Origin: an uncultured Collinsella sp.
GTDB lineage: Bacteria > Actinomycetota > Coriobacteriia > Coriobacteriales > Coriobacteriaceae
Reading direction: 5' to 3'
NCBI GenBank assembly: GCA_905194675.1
Contig: CAJJTG010000012.1
Location: forward strand, 1-51,645
Length of the DNA: 51,645 nt
Shown here: one piece after another, positions 8,492 through 17,191 of the stretch
Position numbering within the stretch: the first letter of the stretch is position 1
Layout of the letters: each line of letters opens with the position of its first letter
Position numbers and translations under genes: made by a program
Notes under the pieces: model-generated
Told to the model about the DNA's origin: nothing
Database searches by the model: none
Seen by the model: only the letters and a program-made list of their open reading frames with translations

Positions 8492-9640
8492 TCATTCCCC
8501 CTTCCCGATAACGACGTCATTTCCAACGACGGCCGTATCCTTGGTGGTATCGACAGAGCCGAGCTTCACGCCCTCTTCGACCGTGGAGTTCTCGCCCAAA
8601 ATAGCGCGGCAGATGTGCGCGCCGCTCTTAACGTGCGCACCCGGCAGCAGCACGGAGTCCTCGACCACGGCGCGCTCCTCGATGATGACATCGGTCGAAA
8701 GGATCGAGTGGCGAGCGGTGCCGTAGATCTTGCAGCCGTTGGAGACTAGGCAGTCGTCCAGACGGCCGTCCGGGCCAATGTAGTGCGGCGGACGCGTGGT
8801 GATGTTGGACATAATGGGGAAGTTCTTGTCAAACAGATCGAACTCGGGGTTGTTGCCCAGCAGGTCCATCGAGGTCTCGTGGAAGCTGGCGATAGTGCCG
8901 ACGTCCTTCCAAAAGCCGTGGAACTCGTAGCTGTACAGGCGCTTGTTCTCGCCGAGCAGCTTGGGGATGATGTCCTTGCCAAAGTCGTGGCTCGAGCGCT
9001 GGTCCTGAGCGTCCTCCTCGAGCGCCTCGATCAGCACGTCGGCTGAGAAGATGTAGATGCCCATGGACGCAAGGTTCGAATCGGGTTTCTCGGGCTTCTC
9101 GGTGAACTTGGTGATGCGGCCGTCCTCGGGGTCGGTGGTCAGGATGCCAAAGCGGCTGGCCTCCTCCCACGGCACGGGCATAACGCTCACCGTGAGGTCG
9201 GCGTTGTTCTCAATGTGCGTCTTGAGCATCTTGCGGTAGTCCATGCGATACAGGTGATCGCCCGAAAGAATCAGAACGTACTTGGGGTCGTTCGCCTTGA
9301 TGTAGTCGAGGTTCTGCGTAATGGCGTCGGCCGTGCCCGCATACCAGGCGCCGCCGGTCTGCGTCTCGTACGGCGGCAGGATCGACACGCCGCCGTCGCG
9401 GCTGTCCAGATCCCACGCCTCGCCGGAGCCCACGTAGGCATGCAGCAGGTAGGGACGGTACTGCGTCAGAACGCCCACCGTGTCGATGCCCGAGTTGGAG
9501 CAGTTGGACAGCGAAAAGTCGATAATGCGGAACTTGCCACCAAAGCTGACCGCCGGCTTGGCGATCTTTTGGGTGAGTGCCCCCAATCGGCTGCCCTGTC
9601 CTCCTGCGAGGAGCATCGCGATGCATTCTTTCTTACTCAT
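8492..9640 (-). CDS. glgC: Glucose-1-phosphate adenylyltransferase (ADP-glucose pyrophosphorylase)
   Basis: GlgC makes ADP-glucose and pyrophosphate from glucose-1-phosphate and ATP, the committed step of glycogen synthesis. The N-terminal catalytic loop is GGQGSRLGALT (residues 13-23). FGGKFRIIDFSLSNC follows, then SGDHLYRMDY with the metal-binding Asp and FTEKPEKP with the glucose-phosphate-binding Lys. The last 100 residues are hexapeptide-type beta-helix. At 382 residues it is slightly shorter than the E. coli enzyme. The ATG is preceded by AGAAGGAG. It is the first gene of the tight glgC-glgD pair; glgP ends 104 bases upstream with a hairpin in between. Confidence 0.95.
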   Translation of the reverse strand: MSKKECIAMLLAGGQGSRLGALTQKIAKPAVSFGGKFRIIDFSLSNCSNSGIDTVGVLTQYRPYLLHAYVGSGEAWDLDSRDGGVSILPPYETQTGGAWYAGTADAITQNLDYIKANDPKYVLILSGDHLYRMDYRKMLKTHIENNADLTVSVMPVPWEEASRFGILTTDPEDGRITKFTEKPEKPDSNLASMGIYIFSADVLIEALEEDAQDQRSSHDFGKDIIPKLLGENKRLYSYEFHGFWKDVGTIASFHETSMDLLGNNPEFDLFDKNFPIMSNITTRPPHYIGPDGRLDDCLVSNGCKIYGTARHSILSTDVIIEERAVVEDSVLLPGAHVKSGAHICRAILGENSTVEEGVKLGSVDTTKDTAVVGNDVVIGKGE

Positions 9641-9680
9641 CGATTTCTCCTTCTGTCATCGATGTTCCTAACCCATTAGC

Positions 9681-9709
9681 GACGGGCGCGGCGCACTGTC
9701 ACGCCCGTC
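9681..9709 (-). terminator. Hairpin between glgP and glgC
   Basis: An 8-bp stem (GACGGGCG with CGCCCGTC) encloses 13 bases. It lies 36 bases past the glgP stop on the minus strand. No U-run follows, so it may attenuate or process the transcript rather than end it fully. Confidence 0.45.
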
Positions 9710-9744
9710 GAGTAATGCCGTGCGGCAAAGGGAGCTCGCGCGCT

Positions 9745-12171
9745 TTATGCGTGCCAGATCTCGTCGCGATACTCGCGAATGGTGCGGTCGGACGAGAACC
9801 AGCCACTCGAGGCGGTGTTGAGCAGGGCCTTGCGGTTCCAGGTCTCCTGGTCGCCGTAGCTGCCCGTGAGGTTATCCCATGCATCCACGTAGCTACGGAA
9901 GTCAGCCATGACCAGGTCGGGGTCGTTGTTGTTCATGAGCTCGTTGTAGATGCTCTCGAAGTTGCCCGAAAGACCCGCAAACGTGTTGTCCTTGAGCTCG
10001 TCCATCACGCGGCCCAGACGCTCGCGATCGTTGTTGAGCGTATCCCACGCAAAGTAGCTGTTCGACGCCCAGAGCTGCTCGACCTCGGGGGCGGTCAGGC
10101 CAAAGATGGCCTCGTTCTCGCGGCCGGCCAGGTCGGCGATCTCGATGTTGGCGCCGTCGAGGGTGCCCAGCGTAATGGCGCCGTTCATCATGAGCTTCAT
10201 GTTGGACGTGCCCGAGGCCTCCTTGCCGGCCGTGGAGATCTGCTCCGAGATCTCGGCGGCAGGGTAGATGAGCTGGGCGTTGCTTACACGGAAGTTGGGG
10301 ATAAAGCAGACCTTCATGACCTCGTTGACGCGGGCGTCGTTGTTAATGACGTCGGCCACGGAGTTAATGAGGCGAATGGTCTCCTTGGCAAAGGTGTAGC
10401 TCGAGGCAGCCTTGCCGCTAAAGATGAAGGTCGTCGGCGTCACGTGGAAGTTGGGATCGGCAATGCGACGGTTGTAGATATCCATCACCTTCATGATGTT
10501 CATGAGCTGGCGCTTGTAGGCGTGGAAGCGCTTTACCTGAACATCGAAAACGGTGTTGGGGTCAATGACCAGACCGGTCTCGGCCTTAACATAGGCGGCC
10601 AGACGCTCCTTGTTGGCGCGCTTGGAGGCGCCCACGGCCTTGAGGAACTCGGTGTCGTTTTGGAACTCTTTGAGTTTCTCCAGCTCAAAGGCGTCCTTGA
10701 GCCAGCCATCGCCAATGGCCTCGGTCACGAGCTTGGCGTAGGTGGGGTTAGCCTCGGCAAAGAAGCGACGGTGCGAGATGCCGTTGGTCTTGTTGTTGAA
10801 CTTCTCGGGCGTCAGGGCATAGAAGTCCTTGAGCACGATGTTCTTGATGATGTCAGAGTGGATCTTGGCCACGCCGTTGACGCTGTGGCTGCAGATCACA
10901 GACAGGTTGGCCATGCGAATCTCGCCGTCCCACAGAATGGCGGTCTGGCGCAGACGCTCCTGCCAGCCCTCCTGCGTGGTGTCGAACGACTCGTGCCAAC
11001 GACGGCTGATCTCGTCGATGATCTGGTACACGCGGGGGAGGAGCTTGGAGAACGTGCCGATGGGCCACTTCTCCAGAGCCTCGGGCAGGATGGTGTGGTT
11101 GGTGTAGCTCACGACCTGCGTCACGATGTTCCAGGCGTCGTCCCACTCGAGCTTCTTCTCGTCGATGAGGATGCGCATGAGCTCGGGGCCGCACATGGCG
11201 GGGTGCGTGTCGTTGGTGTGGATGGCCACAAACTGCGGCAGCAGCTCCCAGTTTTCGCCGTGCTCCTTCTCAAAGGTGTCGAGCAGGCTGTAGATGCCGG
11301 CCGAAACAAACAGGTACTCCTGCTTTAGGCGCAGCAGACGGCCGTGCTCACCGGCATCGTTGGGGTAGAGGATGGCGCTGATGGCCTCGGCCTCGGCGCG
11401 CTCGGCATCGGCCAGGGCGTAGTCACCGCGGTTGAAGGCCTCCAGATCGAAGTGCTCCTCGACCGGCTCGGCGGCCCAGACGCGCAGCTTGTTGACGGTC
11501 TCGCCGGCATAGCCCACCACGGGGATGTCGTAGGGAACGGCCAGGATGTCCTGCGTGTCCACCGTGCGATAGAACGTGCGGCCGTCCTCCTCAAAGCCCT
11601 CAACGCGGCCACCAAACTTGATGGTCACGGCCTTGTCCTGACGACGGACCTCCCAGGGATAGCCGTGGGTGAGCCACTCGTCGGTGGCCTCGACCTGGCT
11701 GCCGTTGACGATCTCCTGCTTAAACAGGCCGTAGCGGTAGCGCATGCCGTTGCCGTAGCCGGCAATGCCCTCGGCTGCCATGGAATCCAGGAAGCATGCG
11801 GCCAGACGGCCCAGGCCACCGTTGCCCAGCGCCGGATCGGGCTCCTGGTTCTCGATGACGGAAAGGTCAAAGCCCATGTCGTCGAGCGCCTCGGCGACCA
11901 TGTCGCGCACGCCAAAGTTGAGCAGGTAGTTGTCGAGCAGGCGGCCGATCAAAAACTCGATCGAGAAGTAGTACACACGCTTCTTGCCCTCGGCGGTCAC
12001 GCGGGCGTCACTCTTGGTGGCAACGGTGCGCGCCTTCTCGGCCACGAGCTTGGCCAGGGCGTTAAAGCGGTCGAGGTCGCTGGCGGCCTCGACGCTCTTG
12101 CCGCTAATGCTCATGACGGCATCGCGATAGAGCTCGGTAAACTCCTGCTTGTTGTCGAAGATCTTATTCAT
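9745..12171 (-). CDS. glgP: Glycogen phosphorylase (GT35)
   Basis: GlgP removes glucose-1-phosphate from non-reducing ends of glycogen using phosphate and pyridoxal phosphate. The 808-residue length is normal for the family. NGGLGRLAACFLDSMA near residue 117 and the cofactor-lysine motif EASGTSNMK near residue 659 are intact, as is the nearby NGAITLGTLDGANIE. No N-terminal phosphorylation site of the animal type is apparent. The ATG is preceded by GGGAAAGGAAC. It lies between glgB upstream and glgC downstream on the same strand, so breakdown and synthesis enzymes may share transcripts. Confidence 0.95.
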   Translation of the reverse strand: MNKIFDNKQEFTELYRDAVMSISGKSVEAASDLDRFNALAKLVAEKARTVATKSDARVTAEGKKRVYYFSIEFLIGRLLDNYLLNFGVRDMVAEALDDMGFDLSVIENQEPDPALGNGGLGRLAACFLDSMAAEGIAGYGNGMRYRYGLFKQEIVNGSQVEATDEWLTHGYPWEVRRQDKAVTIKFGGRVEGFEEDGRTFYRTVDTQDILAVPYDIPVVGYAGETVNKLRVWAAEPVEEHFDLEAFNRGDYALADAERAEAEAISAILYPNDAGEHGRLLRLKQEYLFVSAGIYSLLDTFEKEHGENWELLPQFVAIHTNDTHPAMCGPELMRILIDEKKLEWDDAWNIVTQVVSYTNHTILPEALEKWPIGTFSKLLPRVYQIIDEISRRWHESFDTTQEGWQERLRQTAILWDGEIRMANLSVICSHSVNGVAKIHSDIIKNIVLKDFYALTPEKFNNKTNGISHRRFFAEANPTYAKLVTEAIGDGWLKDAFELEKLKEFQNDTEFLKAVGASKRANKERLAAYVKAETGLVIDPNTVFDVQVKRFHAYKRQLMNIMKVMDIYNRRIADPNFHVTPTTFIFSGKAASSYTFAKETIRLINSVADVINNDARVNEVMKVCFIPNFRVSNAQLIYPAAEISEQISTAGKEASGTSNMKLMMNGAITLGTLDGANIEIADLAGRENEAIFGLTAPEVEQLWASNSYFAWDTLNNDRERLGRVMDELKDNTFAGLSGNFESIYNELMNNNDPDLVMADFRSYVDAWDNLTGSYGDQETWNRKALLNTASSGWFSSDRTIREYRDEIWHA

Positions 12172-12265
12172 ACGTTCCTTTCCCCCGGGGATGTTTCTCC
12201 CGGAACGGTTATGACTTGAATCCTACGCCTCGTCGGGGCGGGTAATTACAGCTGTAACGGTTTTG

Positions 12266-14512
12266 TTACGCATCCTTGGCAGACGGCTTAACAGAAGCAG
12301 ACTTGGCCTTGGTAGCGGCCTTTTTGGCCGTGGTGGACTTGGCCGAAGCCTTGGCAGCGGGCTTGGTAGCCTTCGCCTTAGCTGGAGCCTTCTTAGCAGC
12401 CGCGGCCTTGGGCTTTACCGAGGACGAGCGCTTACGCGTCGCCTTCTTGGGCTCCTCAACCACGGGCGGCTTGTAGCTGCTGGGGCCGCGGCGCTTAAGC
12501 ACTACGCCTGCCAGGCCGGGCACCTTAATCTCAATGGAGTCCATCTGCCCGTTCCAGGGATAGGGCTCGCTCGAGCAGGTGTAGGGTTCCTCGCCGGCAT
12601 AGCCGCTGCCACCGAACTCTGGACGGTCGGAATCAAAGATGACCTCCCAGTCGCCCTCGCGCGGCACGCCCACGCGGAAGCTCTCGTAGCTCGCCGGGTC
12701 AAAGTTGATCAGGATCACCAGGTCGTCATCGACGTCCTCGCCCTGGCGCACAAAGCTCACGATGGACTGCTTGGAGTTGTCCGCGTCGATCCAGGTAAAG
12801 CCGTCGTCGTTGTAGCCGCGCTCGTACAGGGCGGGCTCGGCGGTGTACAGGTGGTTGAGCGCCTTGATAAACGCCTGATGATGACGGTGGGTCTCATACT
12901 CCTCGGTCAGGAACCACTGGATGGACTCGTAATAGCGCCACTCAATAAACTGGCCGATCTCGTTGCCCATAAAGTTGAGCTTGGCGCCGGGGTGCGTCAT
13001 CTGGTAGAAGGCCAGCGTGCGCAGGCCGGCAAACTGGCGCCACCAGTCGCCCGGCATGCGGCCGATCAGCGAGCACTTGCCGTGCACGACCTCATCGTGG
13101 CTCAACGGGCAAATGAAGTTCTCGGTAAAGGCATACATGATGGAGAACGTGAGCAGGCCGTGGTTGCCGGGGCGCCACGGAAAATCGGTCTGCATGTAGT
13201 GCAGGGTGTCGTTCATCCAGCCCATGTCCCACTTGTAGTGGAAGCCCAGGCCGCCGTCCTGCGGCGGATAGGTCACGAGCGGCCACGCGGTGGACTCCTC
13301 GGCCATCATCATCACGTCAGGGTAGTGAGCCTCAACAGCGCAGTTGACCTGGCGGATAAACGCGCTGGCATCCAGGTCCTCCTCGGTACCGTACTTGTTG
13401 AACTTCTTTTGGCCGGGATCGTCGATGCCAAAGTTGAGGTATAGCATGCTGGACACGCCGTCCATGCGAATGCCGTCCACGTGGAAGTTCTCGAGCCAGT
13501 ACAGCACGTTGGAGACAAGGAAGGAGCGGACCTCGCCGCGGGCGAAGTCGAACTTGTGCGTGCCCCAGTTGGGGTGAATCTCGTGCTCAAACAGCATATG
13601 GCCGTTAAAGGTGGCAAGGCCGTGGGCGTCGGCGCAAAAACCGCCGGGCACCCAGTCCATGATCACGCCGATGCCCGCCTCGTGACACGCATCGATAAAG
13701 TGCATGAGCTGCTGCGGGTTGCCGTAGCGCGACGTGGCGGCGTAGTAACCGGTCGTCTGGTAGCCCCAGGAGCCATCGAAGGGATGCTCCATGAGCGGCA
13801 TGACCTCGATATGCGTGTAGCCCATGTCGCGCACGTAGTCCACGAGCTCCACCGACAGGTCGTCGTAGGTGTAGAACTCGCCACGCTGCGCGGGGAAGGG
13901 ATCCATGGGACCGGGGTAATTGCCGTACTCGTCCGGCTTGCCCTGCGGCGCATCGCCGTGGCGCTTCCACGAGCCAATATGCACCTCGTAGATGTTCAAC
14001 GGCTGTGACATGTGATTGTGGCCAGCGCGGCGCTTGAGCCATGCGGCGTCGTTCCACTTGTAGCCATCGAGGGTCCACAGCACGCTCGCCGTTCCCGGAG
14101 GGCACTCGGCCTTAAAGGCATACGGATCGGCCTTGTAGAGCTTTTCGCCCTCGTTGGTCTCGATAAGGTATTTATAGAGCTGGCCCTGCTCGGCGCCAGG
14201 AATAAAGCCTTCCCAAATAGCGCTCGTATGCACGGGCACCAGCGGGTTGGCTTGTTCATCCCAGTCGTTAAATTCGCCAATGACATGCACGCTCTTTACA
14301 TCGGGCGCCCAAACGCAAAAGCGCCAGCCGCGCGTACGGTTCTGCGTGTCGGGGTGCGCGCCCATCTTTTCCCAGCTGCGCTCCCACGTGCCGATGCCAA
14401 ATAGATAGACATCGTCCTTGGTGAGCTCCGGTGCGTGCGGGGCGGCTTTACGGGTTGCGGGCTTTTTAGCCGTTGGCTTTAGCTTTGTATCGCTCACGTT
14501 AGATCCCATCAT
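12266..14512 (-). CDS. glgB: 1,4-alpha-glucan branching enzyme with Lys/Ala-rich C-terminal tail
   Basis: GlgB cuts alpha-1,4 chains and re-attaches them in alpha-1,6 linkage to branch glycogen. An N-terminal CBM48-like domain (WRFCVWAPDVKSVHVIGEFN) precedes a GH13 subfamily 9 barrel. The nucleophile lies in GIRMDGVSSMLY, the acid/base Glu in MMAEESTAW and the third Asp in PLSHDEVVHGK. An all-beta domain follows. The last 65 or so residues are a basic Ala/Lys/Ser/Thr tail like that of GlgA. A short Lys-rich stretch also precedes the CBM48 domain. The start is uncertain: two adjacent ATGs (14512, 14509) and a downstream GTG are possible, and none has an ideal ribosome-binding site. Confidence 0.93.
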   Translation of the reverse strand: MMGSNVSDTKLKPTAKKPATRKAAPHAPELTKDDVYLFGIGTWERSWEKMGAHPDTQNRTRGWRFCVWAPDVKSVHVIGEFNDWDEQANPLVPVHTSAIWEGFIPGAEQGQLYKYLIETNEGEKLYKADPYAFKAECPPGTASVLWTLDGYKWNDAAWLKRRAGHNHMSQPLNIYEVHIGSWKRHGDAPQGKPDEYGNYPGPMDPFPAQRGEFYTYDDLSVELVDYVRDMGYTHIEVMPLMEHPFDGSWGYQTTGYYAATSRYGNPQQLMHFIDACHEAGIGVIMDWVPGGFCADAHGLATFNGHMLFEHEIHPNWGTHKFDFARGEVRSFLVSNVLYWLENFHVDGIRMDGVSSMLYLNFGIDDPGQKKFNKYGTEEDLDASAFIRQVNCAVEAHYPDVMMMAEESTAWPLVTYPPQDGGLGFHYKWDMGWMNDTLHYMQTDFPWRPGNHGLLTFSIMYAFTENFICPLSHDEVVHGKCSLIGRMPGDWWRQFAGLRTLAFYQMTHPGAKLNFMGNEIGQFIEWRYYESIQWFLTEEYETHRHHQAFIKALNHLYTAEPALYERGYNDDGFTWIDADNSKQSIVSFVRQGEDVDDDLVILINFDPASYESFRVGVPREGDWEVIFDSDRPEFGGSGYAGEEPYTCSSEPYPWNGQMDSIEIKVPGLAGVVLKRRGPSSYKPPVVEEPKKATRKRSSSVKPKAAAAKKAPAKAKATKPAAKASAKSTTAKKAATKAKSASVKPSAKDA

Positions 14513-14733
14513 GACGCGGCAGCGTGTTGCCTTGGTGACTAGATGCGAAAGGTCCAAGGCTGCACGAATCGAAGGGACGGCGATAGTTCTATGATTCGTT
14601 CCACCTCGCGTGCTCGGTGGAACTTTCGGCAGAAACTACGATAACACCTGTACGTTACTTTTATGAAGGAAAGTGGTTTTAGGGCGGCGTTTAATCGGTA
14701 AGCGCCATGTTTAGACCACTGGCAGAATTGCGA

Positions 14734-14759
14734 TGGTAAAACTCTTGACAGTTTTACCA
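14734..14759. promoter_or_regulatory. Perfect palindrome TGGTAAAACT-6-AGTTTTACCA
   Basis: Two 10-base arms are exact reverse complements around a 6-base spacer. TTGACA, a perfect -35 hexamer on the plus strand, spans the spacer and the right arm (14745-14750), though no matching -10 is found 16-18 bases on. The arms share GGTAAAAC with the operator-like sites at 14791 and 4665, so a regulator bound here could block a promoter. Confidence 0.5.
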
Positions 14760-14790
14760 ATAAGGGTTTTTTGATTGTTGGTTTGACGTT

Positions 14791-14805
14791 TGGTAAAACG
14801 TTTTT
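14791..14805 (+). promoter_or_regulatory. Candidate LacI-type operator before the HAD gene and glgB
   Basis: TGGTAAAACGTTTTT contains the perfect palindrome AAAACGTTTT centred on CG, the hallmark of LacI-family operators. It is nearly identical to the site upstream of the amylase-glucanotransferase gene. It lies 39 bases before the HAD gene start. Confidence 0.5.
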
Positions 14806-14843
14806 AGCAGGTTGTTTACCATTTGACATCGAAAGGTACATTT

Positions 14844-15533
14844 ATGTCCCAGACCGCCGCTCCCAATGTCGCTTTTATTTTCGATTGCGACGGCACACTG
14901 GTTAATAGCACCCCCGTTTGGGCCTATGCCCAGCCCGAGTTATTGCACCGCCACGGAGTTGACGTGACGGTCGACGATTTTGCCCAGTTTGAGCATCTTT
15001 CGCTGGAGGACGAATGCCAGGCCTACCACGACACGTGGGGCATTGGCGCGAATGGCGAGGAGCTGTATCGCGAGCTGAGCGAGATTCTGATCGATGGCTA
15101 CTCCAAGGTGCCGCCACGCGAGGGGCTCCTGGCATTTTTGGAGCAGGCGAAGGCGGCGGGCATTGCCATGTGCGTTGCCACTTCCACGCCGGCCGAGCTG
15201 GTGCAGTCCGCGCTCGCAGGTGCCGGGCTCGATGCTTACATGGAGTTTGTTACCACGACGGGCGAGGCGGGACGTTCCAAGCAGTTCCCCGATGTGTACG
15301 AGCTGGCGCTGCGCCGCCTGGAGGAGCGTCACGGGTGCAAGTTTGAGCGCGCATGGGTGTTTGAGGACGCCGTCTTTGGCCTAAAGAGCTCTGGGGTCGC
15401 CGGCTTTAAGCGCGTGGGTATTTATGACCCGCACGGCCGCATGAAGCGCGACGACGTACGCGCCAACTGCGATATCTTTATCGACAGCTATGAGGGGCTG
15501 GATTTAGCTCGCGTGCTTTCGTTTGAGGGATAG
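14844..15533 (+). CDS. HAD-superfamily phosphatase (beta-phosphoglucomutase-like)
   Basis: This 229-residue protein has all HAD motifs: the nucleophile loop FDCDGTLVNS (Asp14, Asp16), motif II VATSTP with its Ser/Thr, a Lys-bearing GRSKQFPD segment and motif IV VFEDAVFGLKSS. The helical cap after motif I places it with beta-phosphoglucomutase and phosphatase-like (subfamily IA) enzymes. The substrate is unknown. Its position beside glycogen genes and a maltodextrin-type operator allows a sugar phosphate, but this is inference. GAAAGG precedes the ATG at suitable distance. The next gene starts nine bases after the stop, so the two form an operon. Confidence 0.85.
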   Translation: MSQTAAPNVAFIFDCDGTLVNSTPVWAYAQPELLHRHGVDVTVDDFAQFEHLSLEDECQAYHDTWGIGANGEELYRELSEILIDGYSKVPPREGLLAFLEQAKAAGIAMCVATSTPAELVQSALAGAGLDAYMEFVTTTGEAGRSKQFPDVYELALRRLEERHGCKFERAWVFEDAVFGLKSSGVAGFKRVGIYDPHGRMKRDDVRANCDIFIDSYEGLDLARVLSFEG

Positions 15534-15542
15534 GCGAGGGCT

Positions 15543-16208
15543 GTGGCTTGCAAGGTATTAGTGGTCTGCGGTTCGCCCGTGGTGACGAGCGCGGATTTGT
15601 TGCATAGGCTAGCAGGGGAGTGCGACCACGTTGTCGCCGTGGACCGTGGACTCGACGCGCTGCTGGGCGCGGGACTGGGCTGCGACGTGTATGTGGGGGA
15701 TGCCGACACGGTGAGTGATGCTGGTCGCGCACTGGTCGATGCCGCCGAGGCCTTTGAGGTAGAGCGCCACGACCCCTACAAGGACTACACCGATCTGGCG
15801 CTGGCGCTCGATTCCGTCCGCCGTCGCTGGCCGGGTGCCGAAGTGGTTACGACCTGCGCCACGGGCGGCCGTCCGGACATGGCGCTTTCCGTACTGGGCC
15901 TGCTCGCAGGCTACGAGGACGCCCCCATCTGGGTTGCCGAGGACGAGACCACGGCCCGCATCCTGCACGGAGGCGAATCGTGGGCCATCGAAGGTGCCGA
16001 AGGCAAGACGTTCTCCATAATCGCAATCGCCCCCAACACCGAGGTAAGCGAACACGGACTAGAGTGGGAGCTAGATCACGCCCCGCTGGGCTTGTTAGCC
16101 GACACGGGCATCAGCAACGTCGTCAGGTCAACCGCAAAGATTACCGTCCACCAAGGAACTGCAATAGCGTATTTGTTACGTGAGGGTTTTATCGGGACGA
16201 TGGGTTAA
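15543..16208 (+). CDS. Thiamine pyrophosphokinase
   Basis: This 221-residue protein fits the thiamine pyrophosphokinase (ThiN/TPK) family, which transfers pyrophosphate from ATP to thiamine to give the active cofactor. Seen are VDRGLDALLGAG near residue 33, VYVGDADTVSD with the metal/ATP-binding acidic residues near 51, DYTDLALAL, and the thiamine-pocket CATGGRPDMALSVL. The family usually has TGGRxDH; here Met replaces His. The start is a GTG. It is cotranscribed with the HAD gene upstream. A 15-bp perfect hairpin begins at its stop codon. Confidence 0.85.
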   Translation: MACKVLVVCGSPVVTSADLLHRLAGECDHVVAVDRGLDALLGAGLGCDVYVGDADTVSDAGRALVDAAEAFEVERHDPYKDYTDLALALDSVRRRWPGAEVVTTCATGGRPDMALSVLGLLAGYEDAPIWVAEDETTARILHGGESWAIEGAEGKTFSIIAIAPNTEVSEHGLEWELDHAPLGLLADTGISNVVRSTAKITVHQGTAIAYLLREGFIGTMG

Positions 16209-16243
16209 TTGACTGATTTTGCCGAAGTCAAAATCAGTCAATT
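16207..16243 (+). terminator. Perfect 15-bp hairpin at the end of the thiamine pyrophosphokinase gene
   Basis: AATTGACTGATTTTG pairs exactly with CAAAATCAGTCAATT around a 7-base loop. The left arm starts in the stop codon. There is no U-tract, so it is either a weak terminator, an mRNA 3'-end protector, or a copy of a repeated palindrome. Confidence 0.6.
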
Positions 16244-16287
16244 CGGCCCCAGGAAAACCAGTAAGAAAAAGTTTCAACAAAAACCTC

Positions 16288-16316
16288 TTGCATCCCCGCA
16301 AACATTCCCCTATAGT
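16288..16316 (+). promoter_or_regulatory. Promoter of tRNA-Ala
   Basis: TTGCAT (16288-16293) and TATAGT (16311-16316) are separated by 17 bases. They lie 13 bases before the mature tRNA 5' end, the expected place for a sigma-70-type promoter. Confidence 0.7.
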
Positions 16317-16329
16317 ACTACCTCGTCAC

Positions 16330-16405
16330 GGGGGCGTAGCTCAGCTGGGAGAGCGCTTGACTGGCAGTCAAGAGGTCAGGGGTTCGATTCCCCTCGTCTC
16401 CACCA
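16330..16405 (+). tRNA. tRNA-Ala(GGC), CCA encoded
   Basis: The acceptor stem GGGGGCG/CGTCTCC carries the G3-U70 pair that identifies alanine tRNAs. The D arm is TAGCTCAGCTGGGAGAGC, the anticodon stem-loop CTTGA-CTGGCAG-TCAAG gives anticodon GGC, and the T arm contains GGTTCGATTCC. The 3' ACCA is encoded. A promoter precedes it and a terminator follows. Confidence 0.96.
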
Positions 16406-16416
16406 TCGTTAATGCA

Positions 16417-16446
16417 AAGGCCTTCGGAATCCCGAAGGCCTTTTTT
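16417..16446 (+). terminator. Intrinsic terminator of tRNA-Ala
   Basis: An 11-bp stem (AAGGCCTTCGG with CCGAAGGCCTT) has a 4-base loop and is followed by a T6 run. It begins 12 bases after the encoded CCA. Confidence 0.92.
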
Positions 16447-16449
16447 CAT

Positions 16450-17191
16450 GCGAAAACACCGCGCTCCACAAACCCCACCTACGCCAGCAAAAAGTTGCAC
16501 AATTTATTTCCCATGTCTGTACATAGTTTGTTAGACAGGCGCAATTACCAGTGCAGCTCGCTGCTCCATTTAGGCATCGGGAACGTCTCCGATCACCGGC
16601 AATACCTCAATAACCTGCATCAACGTGAACAACATCCCGAAACAACCCCCTTTAGCACGTCAAATGAACGATATGTTGTCCAACGCAACCCAAATCAGTT
16701 TCGCTATCAGCTTGTGCTAGGATACCTAACGTTACATGAGTTCAACTGTGCTCGCGGCTCCAGCAAGTTGCAAAGCGCAGGGTCGATCAACATCCGGCCG
16801 TAACGGCGGTGTTAGAAAAACCACGAGCTCCAATATCGATTGCCATGCACGTTTTGTACTTGTTTTTGCGGCTAATTAATTAGTTCGCTTTAGGTAGTGC
16901 AATAAGTTTATGTGGCAAACCACAGCAGTCCTACAGCTGTTTGCGTGCGGTCCAGTTTTGTTCCCGCTTGACTGGTTCGCACGCAGCCAGCTGGGGACGC
17001 GGTCATTTTGCGATACACGTCCGCGTCTCTAGCAACTGCGCTTATACATACCGTTCACGGTGGGGCAGAGCCACGTGCTTGTCTGACTGGGCTCAGGGTT
17101 TGAATATGGAGCGCCTTCGCGCACAAGCGCCCTGGCGAAGCCATACCCAAACCCCGTGAGCCACACGTAAGACAGCAAGGGGGTGGTGCTC
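16450..17191 (+). other. Long untranslated region ahead of the polysaccharide locus
   Basis: These 740 bases lack a believable gene: frames are short, lack ribosome-binding sites and have poor codon use. The stretch is AT-rich between 16450 and 16930 and GC-richer after that. A possible stem (CTTCGC with GCGAAG, near 17115-17142) lies 50 bases before the LoaP-like gene. LoaP proteins act on an RNA hairpin in the leader, so such an element is expected here. No RfaH-type ops (GGCGGTAGCGT) or JUMPstart sequence was found, and no convincing promoter. Confidence 0.4.

Larger units (their letters stand above)
14513..14843. other. Divergent intergenic region between glgB and the HAD gene
   Basis: These 331 bases separate two divergent genes and contain no credible coding frame. 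The right half is AT-rich and holds a cluster of TGGTAAAAC-like boxes in both orientations (14734, 14750, 14791, 14814). Regulation of both flanking genes by one factor is plausible. I could not place a convincing complete -35/-10 pair in either direction. Confidence 0.55.

Noticed and set aside
16219..16803. A 194-codon frame overlapping tRNA-Ala
   Set aside because: It runs through the tRNA and its terminator, so it cannot be a real gene.
16800..17190. Search for ops or JUMPstart antitermination sequence before the polysaccharide locus
   Set aside because: No GGCGGTAG-type sequence fits; only a weak stem near 17115-17142 was seen.
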